A stretch of 64,000 bases of DNA from Billgrantia pellis (lineage in GTDB: Bacteria > Pseudomonadota > Gammaproteobacteria > Pseudomonadales > Halomonadaceae). The translations under genes and the position numbers were made by a program. Where the stretch lies: NCBI RefSeq assembly GCF_008297955.1, contig NZ_VTPY01000005.1:62001-126000 (forward strand), read 5' to 3'. The notes below the pieces were generated by a model. That model was given only the letters and a program-made list of their open reading frames with translations, was not told the origin of the DNA and ran no database searches. Below, in pieces: positions 27,960-36,324 of this stretch; the stretch's first letter is position 1, and each line of letters starts with the position of its first letter.

Positions 27960-27982
27960 TTCCATACACGTGTGAATGTAAA
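27960..27982 (+). promoter_or_regulatory. AcrR/TetR-type operator candidate before the RND operon
   Basis: The 23-base site reads TTCCATACA, then CGTGT, then GAATGTAAA, with a central ACACGTGT palindrome. It lies 42 bases before the adaptor gene. It shares 17 of 23 positions with the site before the tetR gene, and its CATACA/TGTGAATG halves recall the E. coli AcrR operator. Confidence 0.55.
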
Positions 27983-28023
27983 CTCGCTGCTTCTTTACGC
28001 ACACCACGGGAATGACATAGACC

Positions 28024-29289
28024 ATGAAAATCCTGTTCCGACACGGCCGGCACATCCTGTTGACGGTGGCCGCTGGCTTGCTGTTGGCCGCTTGTGGCCA
28101 GGATGATTCGCCCGATGAGGCCCCACAGGACGGCAACCGGGAGCGGCCACCGCATCCGGTGGAGGTCGTGGAAATGACGAAACGGGATATCGCCCTGGAG
28201 AAGTCCTATGCCTCGCTGTTGCGTAGCGATGACGAGGTCACCCTGGTGGCTCGTGTCACCGGTTTCCTGGAGGAGCGCCATTTCGAACCCGGTCAGATGG
28301 TGGAGAGGGGCGAGAAGCTTTACACCATCGAACCCGATCTCTATCAAGCAGCGGTGAATCAGCGCGAAGCCGACCTGCAGAGCGCCCGTGCCGAGCTGGC
28401 CCGCGCCCAGCGAGACGCCGAGCGCTTTGAACGGTTGCTGAACCAGAACTCCGTGAGCCGCCAGCAGGTCGATCAGGCACGTGCCGAGCTGGGTGTCGCC
28501 CAGGCTAGCGTCGCACAGGCCGAAGCGGCACTGGAGAGCGCACGCATCGACCTGGGCTACGCCGAAGTAACGGCTCCTGTGTCGGGCAGGATCGGCCTTT
28601 CGCAGGTGAATGTGGGCAACTTGGTGAGTTCCGGTACGGCATTGGCCACCATTACGCCGCTGGATCCACTGGAGGTACGTTTCCAATTGCCGCAGCGTGA
28701 CGCTTTCGAGCTGCGCCATCAGCTGCGCGAGCAGTCGCTTGAGGAGATTCAGGCCGTACTGCAGGTGCCCGGCGCCGGCGCTGCCGGGGGCGAAACGCTT
28801 GAAGGACATCTGGACTTTCTCGGCTCACGGGTGGATGAGGCCACCAGCACCGTTCAGGCCAACGCCACCTTCGCCAACCCGGAGGGTCGCGTGCTGCCCG
28901 GTCAGTTCGCACGCGTCAGCCTGGTGGGGCTCAGGCGATTCGACGTGCTGGCGGTGCCAGAGATTGCCATTACCCAGGGACTGATGGGGCCCCAAGTGTT
29001 TGTGCTCGACGAAAGCGACGTGGCTCGCGCTCGCACGGTGGACCTGGGCGAACTGGCCGGGCCCTGGCAGATCATCCGTGGCGGCCTCGAGCCAGGCGAG
29101 CGCGTCGTGGTTGGTGATCCGGCCGGCATCGAACCCGGCACGCCTATCGACCCGCAGCCGTTCGATGGCGATGCGGAAGAGGTGATCGAAGAGGTCGAGC
29201 GCGCCGAGGCCGGGGCGGAACAGGAAGCGGCCACCGCCACTGAGGAGAATGCGGCGCCTGCCGAGGCCGGCGAGGACGATGCCACATGA
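28024..29289 (+). CDS. RND efflux periplasmic adaptor (AcrA/MexA-like lipoprotein)
   Basis: A 421-residue membrane fusion protein. A lipoprotein signal peptide ends in LLAAC (Cys24). Next come the barrel-sandwich halves, an alpha-helical hairpin with coiled-coil character (about residues 105-175, ADLQSARAELARAQRDAERF) and the beta-barrel and membrane-proximal domains. The C-terminal tail is unusually acidic and rich in Ala and Glu (from about residue 380), a trait of halophile proteins. It links the RND pump to an outer-membrane channel. Its stop overlaps the pump start (ATGA). Confidence 0.92.
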   Translation: MKILFRHGRHILLTVAAGLLLAACGQDDSPDEAPQDGNRERPPHPVEVVEMTKRDIALEKSYASLLRSDDEVTLVARVTGFLEERHFEPGQMVERGEKLYTIEPDLYQAAVNQREADLQSARAELARAQRDAERFERLLNQNSVSRQQVDQARAELGVAQASVAQAEAALESARIDLGYAEVTAPVSGRIGLSQVNVGNLVSSGTALATITPLDPLEVRFQLPQRDAFELRHQLREQSLEEIQAVLQVPGAGAAGGETLEGHLDFLGSRVDEATSTVQANATFANPEGRVLPGQFARVSLVGLRRFDVLAVPEIAITQGLMGPQVFVLDESDVARARTVDLGELAGPWQIIRGGLEPGERVVVGDPAGIEPGTPIDPQPFDGDAEEVIEEVERAEAGAEQEAATATEENAAPAEAGEDDAT

Positions 29290-32200
29290 GTTTCTCCAAC
29301 TTCTTCATCAAACGGCCGATCTTCGCCACGGTCCTGGCGATCATCCTGACGTTGATCGGGGTGGTCAGCATGCGGGTGCTGCCGGTCGAGCAGTATCCCA
29401 GCGTGGTGCCGCCCACCGTCTCGGTGCGCGCTCAGTTCCCCGGTGCCGATGCCGAGACGGTGGCCCAGACGGTGGCCGCACCGCTCGCGGAAGCCATCAA
29501 TGGCGTCGAGGATATGCTCTACATGACCTCGACCAGTGCCGATAACGGCTCCATGAGCCTGGAGGTGGCTTTCAACATCGGCACCGAAGGCGACATCAAC
29601 ACCATCAACGTCAACAACCGGGTGCAGGGCGCCTTGTCGCAGCTGCCGGAGGCGGTGCAGGCCCAGGGGGTGACGGTTGAGCTGCGTTCCAGTTCGATCC
29701 TGATGCTGGTGGCGCTGATCTCGCCGGAAGGCGACTACAACAATGTCTTCATGCAGAACTATGCCACCCTCAATATCCTCGACGAATTGCGCCAGGTACC
29801 TGGCGTGGGCGAGGCCGAGGTATTGGGTGGCGGCGAGTTCGCCATGCGAGTCTGGATGGACCCGGACAAACTGGCCCAATACGACCTGACTCCCACCGAA
29901 GTGGCGAGAGCCATTCGCGCCCAGAACACCGAAGTGCCGGCAGGTAGCCTGGCGGCGACGCCGCAGCGTGATCCGCGCGCCTTCAGCTATACCATCACGG
30001 CGGGCGGCCGGCTGAACGATGTCGACGATTTTCGCAACATCTTTCTGCGCACCAATCCGGATGGCTCGGCGCTGCGCTTGGACGACGTGGCACGCATCGA
30101 ACTGGGGGCTTCCTTCTACGGGGTGGAGGCACGGTTGAATGGTGCCTCCATGACGCCGATCATTATCAACCAGCAGCCGGGCGCCAATGCGCTTGAGACG
30201 GCGCAGGCGGTGTACGACACCATGTCTGAGCTGGAGGGGCGTTTTCCGCCAGGGCTCGAGTACGTCGTGCCCTACGACACGACTCTGTTCATCGATGCTT
30301 CGGTAGAAACCGTCACCCACGTCTTCATCGAAGCCTTCCTGATCGTCGGCGTCATCCTGTTCATCTTCCTGCAGAACTGGCGCTTCACGGTGATCGCCAT
30401 GTCGGTGGTGCCGGTCTCGGTGCTGGCGACCTTCGCTGGCTTCTATCTGTTCGGCTTTTCCATCAACCTGCTGACGCTGTTTGCTCTGGTGCTCTCGATC
30501 GGCATCGTGGTGGATGATGCCATTCTGGTGGTGGAAAACGTCGAGCGGGTGCTCAGCGAGGACGACGAGATATCGGTCACTCAGGCCACCATCCGCGCCA
30601 TGCGTGAAGTGGGTGGACCGGTCATCGCTACCTCGCTGATCATGGCTGCGGTGTTCGTCCCGGTGGCCTTCCTCGGTGGATTCACCGGCCAGATCTACCA
30701 GCAGTTCGCCATCACGGTGGCCGTCTCGGTGGCCTTCTCCGCGCTCATGGCGCTGACCTTCACCCCGGCGCTCTCGGCGATCTTCATCAAGCACAAGCCC
30801 AAGCTGGGCCAGTCGAAGCTGATGCGAGCGATCAATACGCCACTGCGCTTGTTCGACAGCCTGTTCGCCGGTATTACCGCCGTCTACATGTGGGTGGTCA
30901 AGGCACTGGTGCGTTTCTGGGGGCTGGCGCTATTGCTGTCGGGGCTGGTGATCGGGGCCTCGTGGTGGCTCTACCAGATCACTCCTTCGACCTTGGTGCC
31001 GGAAACCGACCAAGGGGTCGTGCTGGCCAGCGTGCAGCTCCCCGATTCGGCCTCGCTGGCGCGGACCCGCGCCTACATGGCCGAACTGAGCGAGCGAATC
31101 GAGGAGATCCCCGGGGTGCGCTACTCTTCCGCAGTGGCCGGCTACGATATCCTCTCGAGCGCGGTGAACACCGCCCGCGGCATCATGTTCATCAACATGG
31201 ACCCGTGGTCGGAGCGTGAGCTGACCGCCACCGAGCTAGTGGGGCGGATCATGCAACTGGGAGCGGAAGTGCCCGGCGGTTCGGCCATGGCCTTCAACGT
31301 ACCGCCAATCATGGGGCTTTCCACCACCGGCGGTTTTACCGGCTTCCTGCAGTCCTTCGAGGGCGCCAGCCCCCGTGAGCTTTTCCAGGCCTCGGTACAG
31401 GTGATGCAGGCGGCCAATCAGCACCCGGCATTGCAGCAGGTATTCTCCACCTTCAACGTCAACGTGCCGGGTTACCGTGCCGAGATCGATCAACAGAAGG
31501 CGCTCAGCTACGGGGTGGCGCTGGAGGACCTCAACGCCGCTCTGTCGAACACTTTTGGCAACGGCTTCGTCAACTACTTCAGCTACCAGAACCGTAACTT
31601 TCAGGTCTACCTGCAGAACGAGGACGAGTTCCGCAAGACCCCGGACGACATCAGCAAGGTCTCGGTGCGCGGCGGCAACGGCGAGCGGATTCCCCTCTCC
31701 GAGTTCGTGACGCTGGAGCGCCAGGCCAAGCCGGCGGTGGTTTCACGCTTTGGCGTCTACCTGGGCGCCCAGTTTCAGGGCGGGCCGGCGCCGGGTTACA
31801 GTTCGGGCCAGGCGATCGCCGCTATGGAAGAGATCGTCGAGGAGACGCTGGGCGGTGGCTGGGGCATGGGCTGGACCGGTACCGCCTATCAGGAGAGCCA
31901 ACTGGGCAATACCGCGACGCTGGCCATCGTCTTCGGCATCATCATGGTGTTTCTGATCCTGGCGGCTCAGTACGAGAGCTGGTCGCTGCCGCTGGCAGTG
32001 TTGACCGCGACGCCTTTTGCCTTCCTTGGGGGGATCGGTGGCATCGCGTTGCGCGGGCTCGATACCAGTGTCTACGTGGAGATCGGCATGCTGGTAGTGG
32101 TGGGGCTGGCGGCCAAGAACGCCATCCTGATCGTCGAGTTCGCCGAGCTGCAACGCAAGGAGCAGGGCAAGTCGATACGTGAGGCGGCCATCACTGCCGC

Positions 32201-32471
32201 CGAGCTGCGCTTCCGCCCGATCGTAATGACCTCTCTGGCGTTCATCTTCGGCACCTTGCCGCTGGCACTGGCCAGTGGGGCCAGCGACGTCAGCAGCCAT
32301 CATATCGGCACCACGGTGGCGGTGGGCATGGCGTCGGTGGCGGTGCTGGGCAGCTGCTTCGTGCCGAGCTTCTACGCCATGATCGCTGTCATCTCCGACT
32401 GGCTGCGGCACAAGCTACGCGGTAGCGATACGACACATGGCCAGGCGTCGGCGGAGGGCAAGCGAGGCTGA
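29286..32471 (+). CDS. RND multidrug efflux permease (AcrB/MexB-like, HAE1)
   Basis: A 1061-residue RND transporter of full length. It starts with FSNFFIKRPIFATVLAIIL. The proton-relay residues are visible in GIVVDDAILVVENVE (two Asp of TM4) and AAKNAILIVEF (Lys of TM10). Two large periplasmic loops hold the porter domains. It exports drugs, detergents or solvents with the adaptor encoded directly upstream. No TolC/OprM-type channel gene accompanies the pair, so a chromosomal channel elsewhere must serve. A strong terminator follows. Confidence 0.93.
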   Translation: MSFSNFFIKRPIFATVLAIILTLIGVVSMRVLPVEQYPSVVPPTVSVRAQFPGADAETVAQTVAAPLAEAINGVEDMLYMTSTSADNGSMSLEVAFNIGTEGDINTINVNNRVQGALSQLPEAVQAQGVTVELRSSSILMLVALISPEGDYNNVFMQNYATLNILDELRQVPGVGEAEVLGGGEFAMRVWMDPDKLAQYDLTPTEVARAIRAQNTEVPAGSLAATPQRDPRAFSYTITAGGRLNDVDDFRNIFLRTNPDGSALRLDDVARIELGASFYGVEARLNGASMTPIIINQQPGANALETAQAVYDTMSELEGRFPPGLEYVVPYDTTLFIDASVETVTHVFIEAFLIVGVILFIFLQNWRFTVIAMSVVPVSVLATFAGFYLFGFSINLLTLFALVLSIGIVVDDAILVVENVERVLSEDDEISVTQATIRAMREVGGPVIATSLIMAAVFVPVAFLGGFTGQIYQQFAITVAVSVAFSALMALTFTPALSAIFIKHKPKLGQSKLMRAINTPLRLFDSLFAGITAVYMWVVKALVRFWGLALLLSGLVIGASWWLYQITPSTLVPETDQGVVLASVQLPDSASLARTRAYMAELSERIEEIPGVRYSSAVAGYDILSSAVNTARGIMFINMDPWSERELTATELVGRIMQLGAEVPGGSAMAFNVPPIMGLSTTGGFTGFLQSFEGASPRELFQASVQVMQAANQHPALQQVFSTFNVNVPGYRAEIDQQKALSYGVALEDLNAALSNTFGNGFVNYFSYQNRNFQVYLQNEDEFRKTPDDISKVSVRGGNGERIPLSEFVTLERQAKPAVVSRFGVYLGAQFQGGPAPGYSSGQAIAAMEEIVEETLGGGWGMGWTGTAYQESQLGNTATLAIVFGIIMVFLILAAQYESWSLPLAVLTATPFAFLGGIGGIALRGLDTSVYVEIGMLVVVGLAAKNAILIVEFAELQRKEQGKSIREAAITAAELRFRPIVMTSLAFIFGTLPLALASGASDVSSHHIGTTVAVGMASVAVLGSCFVPSFYAMIAVISDWLRHKLRGSDTTHGQASAEGKRG

Positions 32472-32494
32472 TCGTCGCGATGTCGCTTCATGCC

Positions 32495-32525
32495 AGGCAC
32501 CGTCCACAGGGGGGTGCCTTTTTTA
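32495..32525 (+). terminator. Rho-independent terminator of the RND operon
   Basis: Stem AGGCACC (32495-32501) and GGTGCCT (32513-32519) followed by a run of T (32519-32525), 24 bases after the pump stop. It is a standard intrinsic terminator. Confidence 0.8.
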
Positions 32526-32654
32526 TTGACCGGTGTTCTCTTCTGAGCGTTTTTCATGAGGTATGTCATGCCGGATGTCTCCGGCTGTTCGTGCCTTGGT
32601 CTATGCTGGAGACATAGGTCATTTGCCGGCTAATCACCGGCTCAGGAGGCTGTC

Positions 32655-33377
32655 ATGGAAACCTTTCGCCAGCTCGTCTTGAGCTTCCCCGTCGTGGTAT
32701 TCAGCGTGCTGCTGCCGCTGGTGGCGCTGTACTGGTTACTGGTGGCTCTGCATCTGGCACCGCTGGAACTCTTCGAACACGACAGTCTGAAGGGCGACCA
32801 CTTGGCTAACAGCATGGTATCGCTGGGATTCGCCGGCGTACCGGTCGCCTTCGCATTGAGTGTGCTGATAGTTCTGGCGGGGGGGATCACCGTGGCATTG
32901 GAAGGGTTCGTGCTGCGCTGGCTCTCCCTGGGGGTGTTTCGGGTGCCTCTCGGTCTGGCCGTGCTGTGGGCCGCTTTCGCCATCGCCTCGCCGCTGGCCG
33001 CCGGGCTATGCCAGGCACTGCACCGCTGGTTTCACCGTCATGTCAAATCGCAATGCTGCAGTCTGCTGGGAGAATGCGTGGAGGTAACGGCAGAACCCGA
33101 TACCGAAGGCTGGACTCGCGGCGTGCTCGTCGACGATCCGGAGTGCGAGGTGCGCTTGCATGGCAAGCCTTCGAACATGCCCAGGGCAGGGGAACGGCGT
33201 GTGTTGGTCAAGCACATAGCCGATGAAGCGGCTTACCGCAGTGTGGCGGAAAGCGATTTCCTCGATGCGCGTACCCGTCTGAGTCGGCTACGCCTGAAGC
33301 ACGGCAAGTACCGCAGTGGGTCGCCCAGTGGCAGGCCGGCGACTTCACCGGAATGGCGGGGAGGAGCGCATCAATAG
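32655..33377 (+). CDS. Membrane protein with C-terminal OB-like domain (YqiJ-like)
   Basis: A 240-residue protein with three predicted membrane segments in the first 130 residues (about 10-32, 55-82, 95-120) and a soluble C-terminal part resembling the OB-fold of YqiJ/NfeD-type proteins (CVEVTAEPDTEGWTRGVL). YqiJ partners with flotillin-like YqiK, but no flotillin gene follows here. Instead the 3' end overlaps the convergent tetR gene by 33 bases. The identification rests on topology and weak motif similarity. Confidence 0.6.
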   Translation: METFRQLVLSFPVVVFSVLLPLVALYWLLVALHLAPLELFEHDSLKGDHLANSMVSLGFAGVPVAFALSVLIVLAGGITVALEGFVLRWLSLGVFRVPLGLAVLWAAFAIASPLAAGLCQALHRWFHRHVKSQCCSLLGECVEVTAEPDTEGWTRGVLVDDPECEVRLHGKPSNMPRAGERRVLVKHIADEAAYRSVAESDFLDARTRLSRLRLKHGKYRSGSPSGRPATSPEWRGGAHQ

Positions 33378-33974
33378 GCGGAGCTGAGCCTCGACCAGTG
33401 ACATGCCGTGCTCACGCAGTGCGTAGCGTTCGTGGTTGCGCAGCCAGTCGTGAAACAAGCCGCTAAGCATGGCCTGCATCAGCCTGGCGGCGATTTCCGG
33501 TGAAGTGTCTTCGCGCAGCTGGCCCAGGTGGGCGGCACAAAGGAAATAGTCGCGCAAGGCGCCAAGGGCATCATCCGCCATCTCGTTCTGCATCGCCAGA
33601 GGATCGATCTCGGCGAAGGTTTCACAGTGATGAAGGAGGATGGCATGCACGCGGCGATAGCGGGGTAATTCCAGCCGTTCGAAGCCGCGCTGACAGGCTT
33701 GGCGGATGGCCTCCAGCGGTCGCTCGGCCAGGCTGGGGTCGCCGATCTCTTCGACCAGTTCCTGAAAGGGCATCCGCACCCGCTGCAGCATGGCCTGGAA
33801 GAGGTCGGCCTTGTTCCTGAAGTGCCAGTAGACCGCGCCGCGCGTCATGCCGGCTTGGCGCGCAATCTGCTCCAGCGATGTCCGGGCGACGCCGCGCTCG
33901 AGAAAGATCGCCTCGGCGGCATCGAGCAAGGCCTCGCGCGTTGCAGCGGCTTCCGTCTTGGTGCGTCGAGCCAT
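33345..33974 (-). CDS. TetR/AcrR-family repressor
   Basis: A 209-residue TetR regulator with the N-terminal helix-turn-helix TSLEQIARQAGMTRGAVYWH, typical of AcrR/TtgR/MexZ efflux repressors, and a helical ligand domain. ATG 33974 (MARRTKTEAA) is preferred over an upstream start 12 codons earlier. It lies next to the RND operon, and an operator-like sequence very similar to the one before the pump lies upstream of its own start. It therefore probably represses the pump and itself, and perhaps lpxR. Ligands are unknown. Confidence 0.9.
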   Translation of the reverse strand: MARRTKTEAAATREALLDAAEAIFLERGVARTSLEQIARQAGMTRGAVYWHFRNKADLFQAMLQRVRMPFQELVEEIGDPSLAERPLEAIRQACQRGFERLELPRYRRVHAILLHHCETFAEIDPLAMQNEMADDALGALRDYFLCAAHLGQLREDTSPEIAARLMQAMLSGLFHDWLRNHERYALREHGMSLVEAQLRLLMRSSPPFR

Positions 33975-34030
33975 GGATATGAGTGCCTCCTCGGGGTCCG
34001 GTCCACGCATTTTACCGCAGCGTGCTCCAA

Positions 34031-34053
34031 TTTACCTTCGTGGTTGTATGGAA
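34031..34053 (-). promoter_or_regulatory. TetR-type operator candidate before tetR
   Basis: On the minus strand it reads TTCCATACA, five bases, GAA, one base, GTAAA, matching the site before the RND operon at 17 of 23 positions. It lies 57 bases before the tetR start, suggesting autoregulation; it is also close to the divergent deacylase gene. Confidence 0.5.
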
Positions 34054-34142
34054 ACGCTGCCCGGCGTTGAGAGGGCCCCCTCGTCATTCGCGACGTGGCA
34101 CTGTATAACGAGGCGAACACTGTTTTCGTTTGAGGAGTCTCC

Positions 34143-35174
34143 ATGCCTCGCGCCCCCTTCGACCTTGCTGGTATCCGAGTCATGCCGGGTAGCCGCAAGC
34201 AGATCGACGTGCCGGTCGCGCGCTTGTATACCCATGCGCCGCTGCATATTCCCGTCGAGGTGGTCCACGGTCGTCGCCAAGGACCGGTCATGCTGGTCTG
34301 TGGGGGCATCCACGGTGACGAGATCAACAGTGTAGAAATCGTGCGACGTCTGATGCGCTCGAAGCAGATACAGGGGCTGCATGGCACCCTGGTGGCGGTA
34401 CCGATCGTCAACGTATTCGGCTTCATGCAGCACAGCCGCTATCTGCCCGACCGGCGCGATCTGAATCGCTGCTTTCCAGGCAGCGAGACGGGGTCGTTGG
34501 GGGCACGGGTGGCGGCGCTGTTCCGTGAGCAGATCGTCGACCATGCGACACACATCATCGATCTGCACACCGGCGCCATCCATCGGACCAACCTGCCGCA
34601 GATCCGGGCCCAGCTCAGCCCCGGCAGTGTGACCGAGCGCATGGCCAACGCTTTCGGGGCACCAGTGATTCTCAATGCCGAACTGCGTGAGGGTAGCCTG
34701 CGCCACTACGCGCAGATCCGCGGCATCCCGGTGCTCACTTACGAGGCCGGTGAGGCATTGCGCTTCGATGAATGGGCCATTACCCCCGGAGTGCGTGGCG
34801 TGCTTCGGGTGATGCGACGGCTGGGCATGTTGGCGGGGGAGCATCGCCGCCGGCCGCCGCCGGCGGCGGAACTTGCGAATGGCTCAAGCTGGGCGCGGGC
34901 CCCCATCGATGGGATCCTGCGTCCCAAGGTGCGACTCGGTGCGCGGGTGGCCCGTGGCGACGTGCTGGGCAAGGTGGCCGATCCCTTCGGCAACGCCGAG
35001 GCGGCGGTCAGATCCATGGCCGACGGCATCGTGATCGGCATGAGCCGGCTACCGTTGGCCAACGAGGGCGAGGCGCTGTTCCACATCGCTCGTTTCGATG
35101 CCATCGAAGAGGCCGAGAGCGCCATCGAAACCTTCCACTCCAGCCTCGAGCCATTACCTGACCCGCTCTATTGA
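34143..35174 (+). CDS. Succinylglutamate desuccinylase/aspartoacylase family protein
   Basis: A 343-residue zinc-dependent deacylase of the AstE/AspA (M14-like) family. The zinc ligands are visible in GGIHGDEINSVE (His and Glu) and in DLHTGAIHR (His). DRRDLNRCFPG is the substrate-binding motif. The C-terminal part (from about residue 250) forms the beta-domain with the PIDGILRPKVRLGARVARGD pattern common to DUF2817/AstE-like proteins. The substrate is not known; N-acyl amino acids are likely. The ATG at 34143 has a GAGGAG ribosome site. Confidence 0.87.
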   Translation: MPRAPFDLAGIRVMPGSRKQIDVPVARLYTHAPLHIPVEVVHGRRQGPVMLVCGGIHGDEINSVEIVRRLMRSKQIQGLHGTLVAVPIVNVFGFMQHSRYLPDRRDLNRCFPGSETGSLGARVAALFREQIVDHATHIIDLHTGAIHRTNLPQIRAQLSPGSVTERMANAFGAPVILNAELREGSLRHYAQIRGIPVLTYEAGEALRFDEWAITPGVRGVLRVMRRLGMLAGEHRRRPPPAAELANGSSWARAPIDGILRPKVRLGARVARGDVLGKVADPFGNAEAAVRSMADGIVIGMSRLPLANEGEALFHIARFDAIEEAESAIETFHSSLEPLPDPLY

Positions 35175-35186
35175 GCGGGGTCAGGT
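35156..35186. terminator. Long hairpin between convergent deacylase and dusA
   Basis: ACCTGACCCGCTC (35156-35168) pairs with GAGCGGGGTCAGGT (35173-35186), with one bulge and a very short loop. It covers both stop codons and is probably a bidirectional terminator, although no T tract is present. Confidence 0.55.
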
Positions 35187-36224
35187 CGTGGCGATGGGGG
35201 CCCGTTCCGGTACTAGGCTCAGCGCGTCATCGAAGACTCGCAGGCAAGCGCCGTCAAGGTGACCGTTCTCGGAGAGATGACGACGGAAGCGGCGGCCTCC
35301 CGGCTGGCCTTGGAACAAGCCCAGCAGGTGGCGGGTAATGTGGTTGAGCTTCGCCCCTTCTTCCAGCCGTCTGGCGATATAGGGGCGCATCATGCGCGCC
35401 GCCGCGTGACGGCTCGCGGCTGGCCCGGGTTCGCCATAAAACGCCTGGTCGACGCCGGCCAGCAGCCAGGGATTCTGATAAGCCTCGCGTCCTACCATCA
35501 CGCTATCGACGTGATGCAGCTGGTACCGGCACGCTTCCAGTGTCTTGAGACCGCCGTTGATACCGATGTGCAGCTCCGGCCGGCTGGCCTTGAGGCGGTG
35601 TACCCGCGGGTAGTTGAGCGGCGGAATATCGCGGTTCTCCTTGGGCGAGAGTCCTTGCAGCCAGGCCTTTCGCGCATGCACGATGAACGTCTCGCAGCCG
35701 GCGTCCGCCACATGAGCGATGAAGCGCTCGAGATCGGTGTCCTCGTCCTGGTCGTCGATGCCGATCCGGCACTTCACCGTTACCGGAACCGATACGGCGG
35801 CGCGCATGGCCCGCACCGCATCGGCGACTTTGTCCGGATGTCCCATCAAGCAGGCGCCGATCAGGTTATTCTGCACCCGATCGCTGGGACAGCCGACGTT
35901 GAGGTTCACCTCGTCGTAGCCCCACGCTTCAGCAATCGCCGCGCATTCGGCCAGCTCGCCCGGGTCGCTCCCGCCGAGCTGCAGTGCGATGGGGTGTTCG
36001 ACCTCGTCATAGCCAAGGAAGCGCTCGCGCGGGCTGCCGTGCAGGATAGCCCCGGTAGTGACCATCTCGGTATAGAGCAGGGCGCGGCGCGTCAGAGTCC
36101 GGGCGAACACACGATAATCGCGGGTCGTCCAGTCCATCATCGGCGCCACGGAGAACGTTCTATCCAGCGCAGGGCGCGTTGTGCCAGTATCCATGCGGGT
36201 TGTGGCGGTTGCCTTCTCAGTCAT
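35181..36224 (-). CDS. dusA: tRNA-dihydrouridine(20/20a) synthase DusA
   Basis: A 347-residue flavoenzyme that reduces uridine 20/20a in tRNA D-loops. The FMN-barrel start SVAPMMDWTTRDYR, the catalytic cysteine in NVGCPSDRVQ, VKCRIGIDD and the FMN-binding INGGLKTLE and GREAYQNPW are present. The DusA-specific C-terminal helical domain is complete. The first 22 residues before RTFSVAPM are unusual and Thr-rich. Because a phage integrase lies right at this 5' end, they may be supplied by the integrated element. Confidence 0.93.
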   Translation of the reverse strand: MTEKATATTRMDTGTTRPALDRTFSVAPMMDWTTRDYRVFARTLTRRALLYTEMVTTGAILHGSPRERFLGYDEVEHPIALQLGGSDPGELAECAAIAEAWGYDEVNLNVGCPSDRVQNNLIGACLMGHPDKVADAVRAMRAAVSVPVTVKCRIGIDDQDEDTDLERFIAHVADAGCETFIVHARKAWLQGLSPKENRDIPPLNYPRVHRLKASRPELHIGINGGLKTLEACRYQLHHVDSVMVGREAYQNPWLLAGVDQAFYGEPGPAASRHAAARMMRPYIARRLEEGAKLNHITRHLLGLFQGQPGGRRFRRHLSENGHLDGACLRVFDDALSLVPERAPIATT

Positions 36225-36269
36225 AACTGTTCATATTTACAGTGTTTCTGCCTCGTTTTTTGCTAATGC

Positions 36270-36312
36270 TTGGTACATTTTTGGCACACGAGGCGCTGGC
36301 TATTTGGTACAT
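36270..36312. repeat. Short repeats TTGGYACAY upstream of the integrase, candidate arm sites
   Basis: TTGGTACAT occurs at 36270-36278 and 36304-36312, with the variant TTGGCACAC around 36281-36289. They sit between dusA and the integrase start, where integrase arm-binding or core attachment sites are expected. This is inference from position and repetition. Confidence 0.4.
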
Positions 36313-36324
36313 CGGAGGATGCGC

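Noticed and set aside
28902..30794. A 630-codon open frame on the minus strand
   Set aside because: It lies antisense to the RND adaptor and pump genes, has a composition rich in His, Asp and Arg typical of a mirrored high-GC gene, and no ribosome site or motif.
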